The translations under genes were made by a program, and so were the position numbers. The notes under the pieces are model-generated. The model saw nothing but the letters and a program-made list of their open reading frames with translations, did no database searches and was not told the DNA's origin. Shown here piece after piece: positions 10,993 to 16,599 of a stretch of DNA of 16,599 bases. The stretch spans positions 1 to 16,599 of the forward strand of contig JAPOZF010000290.1 in the NCBI GenBank assembly GCA_026706165.1, in the 5' to 3' direction. This stretch comes from Gemmatimonadota bacterium (GTDB taxonomy: Bacteria; Latescibacterota; UBA2968; UBA8231). How positions within the stretch are numbered: the stretch's first letter is position 1; each line of letters opens with the position of its first letter.

Positions 10993-12240
10993 ATGGAAAT
11001 CCTCGGCGGCTCCCTGTTCGCCGTGGCCGGAGCCGGGGAATCGCACGGCCCGGCCATCACCACCATCGTCTTCGGCTGCCCCCCGGGCCAGAGGGTCTCG
11101 CGGGCCGAGATCCAGGGCTTCCTCGACAGGCGCAGGCCCGGTTCGAACAAGCTGGGCACCCCCAGGCGTGAGGGGGACAAGGTGGTGATCCTGTCCGGTG
11201 TGTACTCCGACGACCACGACCTTCTCCTGTCCGGCTCGCGGATCGCCGCGGCCGTCGGCGAGGAGGAGGTCTCCGCGCCGGGTTACGAGGAAGGCTTCGC
11301 CACCGGTGAGCCGATTGCCGCGGTCGTCCTGTCGGCGGCGAAGCGCACCGCGGACTACGCGCAGTTCCTCGGCCCCTCAGGGGACGTGCGCCCCGGCCAC
11401 ACCGACCTCGTAAAGCACCACAAGTCCCGGGGTTTCGCCGACCCCCGCGGCGGGGGGCGCTCCAGTTACCGGTCGACCATCTCCGACGTCTTCGGTGGCT
11501 CCATCGCCCGCCTGTTCCTGCGCGACCGCTTCGGGACCGCCTTCCTGTCGTCGATATGCCAGGTGGGCGAGCTGCGCTCCGGGCGGCGGCTGGCCGACCG
11601 CGTCCAGCAGCTCCCCGCAGGCGGAGACGGCCGGGTTCCCGCAGCCGCGCTCGAGGAGCTGGAGGCGGCACTGGAAGAACCGGAGATCCGGACCCTCGAC
11701 GCCGAATTCGGGCGCGCCGCCGCCGACCTGATCGCCGAGACCCGCAGGCAGGGGGACTCCGTCGGTGCCGCCATCGAGGTCGTCGCCGCCAACGTGCCGC
11801 CGCTGGCGGGAGAACCGCTCTACGACAGCCTCAAGATCAGGCTGATGGGATCGCTCGGCGGGCTGCACGCGGTGCAGGCTTGCGAGGTCGGCTCGGGAAT
11901 CGAGGTCGTGCCGCGCCGGGGCAGCGAGAACAACGACCGGATCCGGCGCTCGGGCTACCAGGGCAACCACCACGGCGGCATCATCGGCGGCGTCGCCACC
12001 GGCATGCCCCTGGTCTGCCGGGTCTCCTTCAAACCGACCTCGACGATCCGCCCGCCGCAGCAATCGGTGCGCAAGGACCTGAGCGAAACCGACTTCCAGC
12101 TGCACAAGGGCAGGCACGATCCCTGCGTGGGAGTGCGCGCCGGCGTGACCCTGGAGTCCCGCATGGCGATCGAGCTGATGGATGCGGTGCTGGCGCACCA
12201 GTCGAAGAGGGTCGACGCCGGGAACTTCGAGCTTTTCTGA
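10993..12240 (+). CDS. aroC: divergent chorismate synthase (EPSP to chorismate)
   Basis: This 415-residue AroC-family enzyme would catalyse FMNH2-dependent 1,4-elimination of phosphate from EPSP, the last shikimate step. The signatures seen are AGESHG with His18, DRRRPG (45-50), RPGHTD with His136, RGGGRSS followed by Tyr-Arg-Ser-Thr (159-162), GDSVGA, GSENND, FKPTSTI and RHDPC with Asp376. The two catalytic His and the Asp of the known mechanism are thus present. It is about 50 residues longer than usual, partly in an Ala/Glu-rich helix before the GDSVG segment. It departs from the near-invariant SSARET motif (SSYRST here). The ATG is set by homology; the ribosome site is weak. No other aro gene is nearby, and the next gene follows after 21 nt. 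It could be the only AroC of the cell or a specialised paralogue. Confidence 0.88.
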   Translation: MEILGGSLFAVAGAGESHGPAITTIVFGCPPGQRVSRAEIQGFLDRRRPGSNKLGTPRREGDKVVILSGVYSDDHDLLLSGSRIAAAVGEEEVSAPGYEEGFATGEPIAAVVLSAAKRTADYAQFLGPSGDVRPGHTDLVKHHKSRGFADPRGGGRSSYRSTISDVFGGSIARLFLRDRFGTAFLSSICQVGELRSGRRLADRVQQLPAGGDGRVPAAALEELEAALEEPEIRTLDAEFGRAAADLIAETRRQGDSVGAAIEVVAANVPPLAGEPLYDSLKIRLMGSLGGLHAVQACEVGSGIEVVPRRGSENNDRIRRSGYQGNHHGGIIGGVATGMPLVCRVSFKPTSTIRPPQQSVRKDLSETDFQLHKGRHDPCVGVRAGVTLESRMAIELMDAVLAHQSKRVDAGNFELF

Positions 12241-12261
12241 AAAACGCCCCTGCAAGCAACC

Positions 12262-14955
12262 ATGACCGAAATCAGTTTCGACGAGGCCGGCCGCCTGCCG
12301 GCCGCCGGAGACAACGTCGCCATCGCCTCGCGCCGGCTCGAGCAGGGTACGGCCATCCTTCGCGGGACCGAGCGCTTCGAGCTCGACTACACGGTGATGG
12401 AGGGCCACCGCTTCGCCGTGGAGGCGGTCGCGCCGGGAGGGGAGTTGCTGTCCTGGGGTCTCCCTTTCGGCGTCGCGACCGCCGGCATCCGGCCCGGGTC
12501 CTACGTCTGCAACCCGGGTATGCTGGAAGCGCTGAACGGCCGCAGGATCGACTTCGAGCTCCCGGGCGCCCCGAACTTCGAGGATCGCATCCGGCCCTAC
12601 GAGCTCGACAGGGACCGCTTCCTGCCGGGCCGGCAGGTGCCCCTCCTCGAGCAGCCGGGCACGTTTTCGGGGTTCGCGCGGGGACGGCGCGGCGCCGGCA
12701 CCCGCAACTACGCCGTCGTCCTGGGTACTACTTCCCGGACCGGCAGCTACGCCCGCCTGCTGGCGGCGCGCCTGCAGGAGGCGGGAGGCGCCAACTTCGA
12801 CGGGGTGGTTGCGATCGCCCATACCGAGGGAGGCGGCCCCGGCACTCCCAACAACAAGGAGCTGCTGCTGCGCACTCTGGCGGGGTTCGCCGTCCACCCC
12901 AACGTCGGCGCCCTGCTCGCCGTCGACTACGGCAGCGAATCGGTCTCGAACGCGCAGTTGCGCGAGTACCTGCGTGCCGGCGGCTACGCCATCGACGAAA
13001 TGCCCCACGCCTTCCTGTCGATCTCCGGCAGTTTCGACGACGCTCTCGCCGAGGGTGAGAGAGTGGTCAGGGGGTGGCTCGAGCCCCTGACCCGGACCGA
13101 GCGCAGCGACCAGCCGCTGTCGCGGCTGAAGCTGGCGCTCCAGTGCGGCGGCTCGGACGCCTTCTCCGGCATCTCGGGAAACCCGCTGGCGGCGCTGGTG
13201 GCGCGGGAGCTGATCCGCCACGGCGGGGCGGCCAATCTCGCCGAAACGGACGAGCTGATCGGCGCCGAGCCGTACGTCCTGCAGAACGTTCGCGACCTGG
13301 AAACCGCGGAACGGTTCCTGCACATGGTCGAGCGCTTCAAGGAGCGCGTCGCCTGGCACGGCTCCACCGCGGAGGGGAATCCATCCGGGGGCAACAAGTT
13401 CCGCGGTCTCTACAACATCGTGCTCAAGTCGATCGGGGCGGCGCGCAAACGGGACCCGGACGTGCGCCTCGACTACGCCATCGACTACGCCGAGCCGATG
13501 CGCGAGCCGGGGTACTACTTCATGGACAGCCCCGGCAACGACCTGGAGAGCATCGCCGGTCAGGTCGCGGCCGGAAGCAACATGATCTTCTTCGTCACCG
13601 GCAACGGCTCGATCACCAACTTTCCGTTCGTGCCGACGATCAAGATCGTCACCACCTCGCAGCGCTTCCGGCTGCTGGCGGAAGACATGGACATAGACGC
13701 CGGGGCCTACCAGGAAGGCACACCGATGGAGGAGCTCGCCGCCGGACTCTTCGCGCGCACCCGGGAGGTCGCCTCCGGAAAGCGGTCGCGCGGGGAGCAG
13801 GCCGGGCACTCGCAGGTCTCCATCTGGCGCAACTGGCCGCAGCGGGACAAGTCGAACCTCGATACCCTGCTGGCCGCCCCGGTCCCCAGCGGCGAACCGC
13901 ACCCCATCGCCACCGAGACTCCCCCGGAAATCCGTTTCAAGGCGGCCGTCGGCGGGGATGGATCCACCGCAACCGGCCGCGTCGGCCTCGTGCTGCCCAC
14001 CAGTCTCTGCGCCGGCCAGATAGCCCGCCTGACCGCCGAGCGGCTGAACACCCGCGCCGTCGGCGCCGAAAAGGGGATCACGCGGTTCGTCAGTCTCGTG
14101 CATACCGAAGGGTGCGGCGTCACCGGCTACGACACCGAGGGGATCTACGCCCGCACCCTCGTCGGCTACCTCTCGCATCCGCTGGTCAGCCTCGGACTGC
14201 TGATGGAGCACGGGTGCGAAAAGACGCACAACGACTACTTCCGCGAACAGCTTAAGGAAATGGGCCGCTCCGAAGCGGAGTTCGGCTGGGCCAGCGTGCA
14301 GATGGACGGGGGAATCGAGTCGGTGATGAACGGCGTCGAGTCGTGGTTCTCCGACCGGATCGAGACGATGGAAGAGCCCCGCTACGCCGAGGTGGGGCTG
14401 GAAAGCCTGCGCCTGGGAATGATCTGCTCCGGACCGCTCGGCGACAGCACGGCCGCAGCCTGTTCACAGCTGTGCCGGTGGATCGCCGGGGCGGGGGGCA
14501 CCGTCGTCATCGCCGAAAATTCGGGCCTGGGAGCGAACCCGGCTTTCACCGCCGGGTTGGACACAGACGGGCTGCCTCCCAACCTCGGGCACGGGGAGCG
14601 CCTTTCCCGGCCGGGATTCTACTCGATGGAAACCCCTTCGGATCACTGGGTCGAAACCCTGACCGGGCTTGGAGCGACCGCGGTGGAGGTCGTGCTCGCC
14701 CACGCCGGCGAACACCCGATGCAGACGCACCCGCTGGTACCGGTGGTTCAGGTAAGCGGCAGCGACGGCGTCAAAGCGGATTTCCGGGATGATCTCGACC
14801 TGTCGATCGATGATTCCGAGGCCCCGGAATCAATCGCGCGGGTGCTCCTCGAACGCCTGGTCGCGGTGGCAGCCGGGACCATCTCTCCGAAGCTGTCCGC
14901 CCGCGGCAACTCGGATTTCCAGATCACGCGCGGACGTCTCGGCGTCTCGACCTGA
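12262..14955 (+). CDS. UxaA/GarD-family dehydratase with a second fused dehydratase-like unit
   Basis: This is an 897-residue protein in a family (altronate and galactarate dehydratases, sulfolactate sulfo-lyase) whose members are usually about 500. The N-terminal SAF-like domain (about 10-95) keeps GH at 48-49. Unit 1 (about 134-535) shows GTRNY, HTEGGG (187-192), QCGGSDAFSGISGNP (Cys295), the segment FMDSPGND and EDMDIDAG (474-481). Unit 2 (about 570-890) repeats the plan: LPTSLC (Cys583), HTEGCG (His614, Cys618), EHGCEKTHND (Cys652), ICSGPLGDS (Cys722) and a METPSDHW segment. In unit 1 the family cysteines of the N-terminal half are replaced by Arg159, Gly191 and Ser225, and the later DINCG cysteine by Ala480. 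The protein has no signal peptide. It probably shares an mRNA with aroC. The substrate is unknown; dehydration of a sugar acid or a related elimination is an inference. Confidence 0.85.
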   Translation: MTEISFDEAGRLPAAGDNVAIASRRLEQGTAILRGTERFELDYTVMEGHRFAVEAVAPGGELLSWGLPFGVATAGIRPGSYVCNPGMLEALNGRRIDFELPGAPNFEDRIRPYELDRDRFLPGRQVPLLEQPGTFSGFARGRRGAGTRNYAVVLGTTSRTGSYARLLAARLQEAGGANFDGVVAIAHTEGGGPGTPNNKELLLRTLAGFAVHPNVGALLAVDYGSESVSNAQLREYLRAGGYAIDEMPHAFLSISGSFDDALAEGERVVRGWLEPLTRTERSDQPLSRLKLALQCGGSDAFSGISGNPLAALVARELIRHGGAANLAETDELIGAEPYVLQNVRDLETAERFLHMVERFKERVAWHGSTAEGNPSGGNKFRGLYNIVLKSIGAARKRDPDVRLDYAIDYAEPMREPGYYFMDSPGNDLESIAGQVAAGSNMIFFVTGNGSITNFPFVPTIKIVTTSQRFRLLAEDMDIDAGAYQEGTPMEELAAGLFARTREVASGKRSRGEQAGHSQVSIWRNWPQRDKSNLDTLLAAPVPSGEPHPIATETPPEIRFKAAVGGDGSTATGRVGLVLPTSLCAGQIARLTAERLNTRAVGAEKGITRFVSLVHTEGCGVTGYDTEGIYARTLVGYLSHPLVSLGLLMEHGCEKTHNDYFREQLKEMGRSEAEFGWASVQMDGGIESVMNGVESWFSDRIETMEEPRYAEVGLESLRLGMICSGPLGDSTAAACSQLCRWIAGAGGTVVIAENSGLGANPAFTAGLDTDGLPPNLGHGERLSRPGFYSMETPSDHWVETLTGLGATAVEVVLAHAGEHPMQTHPLVPVVQVSGSDGVKADFRDDLDLSIDDSEAPESIARVLLERLVAVAAGTISPKLSARGNSDFQITRGRLGVST

Positions 14956-14981
14956 ACGTCCGGCCGTTCGTTTACGGACGT
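14956..14981 (+). terminator. putative terminator after the UxaA-family gene
   Basis: ACGTCCG (14956-14962) pairs perfectly with CGGACGT (14975-14981) around a 12-nt loop, starting directly after the stop codon. A T/C-rich stretch ending in TTTT (14997-15000) follows at some distance. It fits the end of the plus-strand unit in the 84-nt gap that faces carA. Confidence 0.4.
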
Positions 14982-15039
14982 CGCCTCTGTTCTCGCTTTT
15001 CAGGATCCCCGGCCGGCAACCTCGCGGCAGGGGGCGGCT

Positions 15040-16128
15040 TCAGGCGGCGTTCTTCCGCATCAGCTCGGCGAAATGGCCGAAGAGGTGGAAGCTGTCATGG
15101 GGGCCCGGCGATGCTTCCGGATGACACTGAATCGAAAAAATCGGCAGCTCGCGGTGGCGGAGGCCTTCGACGCAGCCGTCGTTGAGATTCTGGCGGGTGA
15201 TCTCCAGACAGTCGGGAAGGTTCTCGGAACTGACACCCCAGCCGTGGTTTTCGGAAGTGATCAGGATGCGCCCCGTGTCGTTCTCCTTGATCGGCTGGTT
15301 GGCGCCGCGGTGCCCGAACTTCAGATGGAAGATCTCGGCCCCGAAGGCCAGCCCGAGGATCTCGTGGCCGAGACAGATGCCGAAGATCGGCTTGCCCGAC
15401 TCGGCCAGTTCCCGGGTGGCAACGATGGCGTATTCGACCGCCCGGGGATCTCCCGGCCCGTTGGACAGGAAGATCCCGTCCGGGTCGAGGGCAAGCGCCT
15501 CGCTGCAGGGCGTCGTTGCAGGCAAAACGGTGACCTCGCACCCCAGCTCCGTCAGCTTGTTGATGATGTTGCGCTTGATCCCGAAGTCGTAGGCGGCGAC
15601 CCGGTAACGGACGCTTCCCTCGGGAGGGACGACGTAAGGCGATTTGCAGGAGACTTCGCGAACGAGGTCGACCCCCTCCAGACCCTCCCATTCCCGGGCT
15701 TTCCGAAGGAGATCCCCGGGATCCGGATCGACAGTGGAGATGGCGGCATTCATGACGCCGTGGATGCGCACGCGGCGGGTGAGCTCGCGCGTATCGATCC
15801 CCTCGATACCGATCACCTCGTGTTCGACGAGGTATTCAACCAGACTCTGGGTTGCCGCGTGGTTGCTCGGACGCCGGCAGCAATCCCTCATCACGAATCC
15901 CCTTACGTGCGGACGTTCCGATTCCGCGTCGGCAGGGTTGACACCGTAGTTTCCGATGTGCGGATAGGTCATGGTGACGATCTGTCCGGCATATGAAGGA
16001 TCGGTGAGAATCTCCTGGTAGCCGGTCATGCTGGTGTTGAACACCATTTCACCGAGCACCTCGCCCTCGGCGGCGACGGCGTTGCCCTCGAAAACGGTAC
16101 CGTCCTCGAGGGCGACCAATGCTTTCAT
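15040..16128 (-). CDS. carA: carbamoyl-phosphate synthase, small (glutamine amidotransferase) subunit
   Basis: This 362-residue CarA hydrolyses glutamine and passes ammonia to CarB for carbamoyl phosphate, the precursor of pyrimidines and arginine. The N-terminal domain has MKALVALEDGTVFEG, FNTSMTGYQEILTDPSY and GNYGVN. The class I amidotransferase domain has AAYDFGIKRNI, FLSNGPGDP, GICLGHE with nucleophile Cys252, and QCHPEASPGPHDS with His336 and Glu338 completing the triad. Residue 256 is Glu where most CarA and related amidotransferases have Gln (GHQ). ATG 16128 is fixed by homology; upstream in-frame codons lack an acceptable start, and no clear ribosome site is seen. Length is normal. 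carB is not adjacent: the downstream neighbour is convergent. Confidence 0.96.
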   Translation of the reverse strand: MKALVALEDGTVFEGNAVAAEGEVLGEMVFNTSMTGYQEILTDPSYAGQIVTMTYPHIGNYGVNPADAESERPHVRGFVMRDCCRRPSNHAATQSLVEYLVEHEVIGIEGIDTRELTRRVRIHGVMNAAISTVDPDPGDLLRKAREWEGLEGVDLVREVSCKSPYVVPPEGSVRYRVAAYDFGIKRNIINKLTELGCEVTVLPATTPCSEALALDPDGIFLSNGPGDPRAVEYAIVATRELAESGKPIFGICLGHEILGLAFGAEIFHLKFGHRGANQPIKENDTGRILITSENHGWGVSSENLPDCLEITRQNLNDGCVEGLRHRELPIFSIQCHPEASPGPHDSFHLFGHFAELMRKNAA

Positions 16129-16182
16129 GCTGTTGTGTCGGGAGATGGGGTCGTGGATGCAACCATTGCAGATGCAGTCCGG

Positions 16183-16210
16183 AATATAGAAGCAGAACTC
16201 CTGCGGGCAA
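16183..16210 (-). promoter_or_regulatory. candidate sigma-70 promoter of carA
   Basis: On the minus strand TTGCCC (16210-16205) and TATATT (16188-16183) are separated by 16 nt; they match the -35 and -10 consensus at 4 and 5 of 6 positions. Transcription would start near 16176 and give a leader of about 48 nt. TGCAA-CCA-TTGCA, a small dyad at 16158-16170, falls just downstream of that start and could be an operator. Confidence 0.45.
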
Positions 16211-16230
16211 GAATCCAGACCGGGAGTACA

Positions 16231-16268
16231 TGAGAATGGGGGCTCTCCCGAAAGAGAGCCCCCACTCA
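16231..16268 (-). terminator. strong hairpin between the SWIB gene and carA
   Basis: An 11-bp perfect stem (16237-16247 with 16254-16264) has a 6-nt loop. It is lengthened by TGAG/CTCA (16231-16234 with 16265-16268) across a two-base bulge. It lies 45 nt after the SWIB stop and upstream of the carA promoter candidate, so it probably ends SWIB transcription. The tail read on the minus strand is only weakly U-rich. Confidence 0.65.
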
Positions 16269-16313
16269 TTACAGGCAGGAAGGGCAGCAGCCGGCGACGG
16301 CCGTCCCCTCTGC

Positions 16314-16599
16314 CTAGCTGAGGCGCTTGTTGACCAGCTTGGTCATCTCGAACATGCTCACCTGATTCTGGCCGCCGAAGACAGCCTTGAGCTTTTCGTC
16401 GGCGTTGATCATGCGCCTGTTCTTCGCGTCCTGCAGATTGTTCCTGCGGATGTAAGCCCACAGCTTCTTGACCACCTGCGTCCGGGGCAAGGGCTTGTTG
16501 CCGACGACGGCACCCAGGGCTTCATCCGGTTGCAGCGGCTTCATGAAAGCGGCGTTCGGTTGACGTTTCACTTTTTTCTTACCGCCTTTTTTTTTTGCT
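16314..16599 (-). CDS. SWIB/MDM2-domain protein, 5' end cut by the window
   Basis: The 94 visible residues begin AKKKGGKKKVKRQPN and continue as a complete SWIB domain. Its marks are AAFMKPLQPDEALGAVVG, PLPRTQVVKKLWAYI, KNRRMINADEKL, FGGQNQVSMFEMTKLV and the C-terminal Arg-Leu-Ser. The frame is open to the window edge. The GTG at 16571 is an internal Val in the Lys-rich tail and not the start; the true start is probably only a few codons outside. Stand-alone SWIB proteins occur in chlamydiae and various other bacteria. The fold is that of the eukaryotic BAF60/MDM2 domain, and a basic tail suggests DNA or RNA binding. The bacterial role is not well defined. A run of ten A residues encodes Lys-Lys-Lys near the N-terminus. 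Confidence 0.92.
   Translation of the reverse strand, partial: AKKKGGKKKVKRQPNAAFMKPLQPDEALGAVVGNKPLPRTQVVKKLWAYIRRNNLQDAKNRRMINADEKLKAVFGGQNQVSMFEMTKLVNKRLS

Noticed and set aside
11377..14229. Open frame of about 950 codons on the minus strand opposite aroC and the UxaA-family gene
   Set aside because: The plus-strand products have clear family motifs throughout. The antisense product has none and shows the same biased composition as other shadows.
16129..16209. Cys-rich stretch (CPQEFC, then DCICNGC) in frame upstream of CarA
   Set aside because: There is no acceptable start codon between the terminator and this stretch, CarA homologues start at MKALVALEDG, and a promoter candidate overlaps it. 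A coincidence is more likely than an N-terminal extension or leader peptide.
16314..16571. GTG at 16571 as start of the SWIB gene
   Set aside because: The Lys-rich tail typical of bacterial SWIB proteins continues in frame to the window edge, so the gene is cut by the edge and this GTG is an internal Val.

Overview
This is a GC-rich window with strong G/C bias at third codon positions. It comes from a Gram-negative bacterium, because it encodes a complete tripartite efflux pump that includes an outer-membrane channel. The CarA sequence, a free-standing SWIB-domain protein and the style of the RND pump suggest a deltaproteobacterial/Desulfuromonadia-like or Acidobacteriota-like lineage. That placement is an impression from protein style, not a phylogenetic result.

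Layout, left to right. (1) 2-118 is the C-terminal end of a YbjQ/UPF0145 protein. (2) 214-996 is a UPF0173 metallo-beta-lactamase-fold hydrolase. (3) 997-1416 has no gene; its right half can fold into nested hairpins, and a U-tract can pair with the ribosome binding site of the next gene. (4) 1417-10792 is an RND efflux operon: lipoprotein adaptor, RND permease 1 (ATGA overlap with the adaptor), RND permease 2, a possible 33-codon coupling ORF, and a TolC-type outer-membrane channel. One adaptor, two different permeases and one channel is the gene order of MdtABC and MuxABC-OpmB, so a heterotrimeric inner-membrane pump is plausible. (5) 10793-10992 is a spacer with a compact hairpin and an operator-like dyad. 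(6) 10993-14955 holds a divergent chorismate synthase (AroC) followed 21 nt later by an 897-residue UxaA/GarD-family protein. (7) On the minus strand, convergent with the previous block, lie carA (16128-15040) and, upstream of it, a SWIB-domain gene (16599-16314, cut at its 5' end) with a strong hairpin behind it.

The most unusual object is the 897-residue UxaA-family protein. It contains a normal SAF-plus-dehydratase unit followed by a second dehydratase-like unit in the same chain. The first unit has lost the conserved cysteines of the family, while the second keeps Cys at the equivalent positions. Its tight linkage to an AroC with altered motifs makes the pair worth testing as a linked, possibly non-housekeeping pathway. 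Secondary points of interest are an extra hydrophobic hairpin in RND permease 2, altered proton-relay residues in both permeases, a Gly/Arg-rich tail on the adaptor, and a Gln-to-Glu change next to the CarA active-site cysteine.
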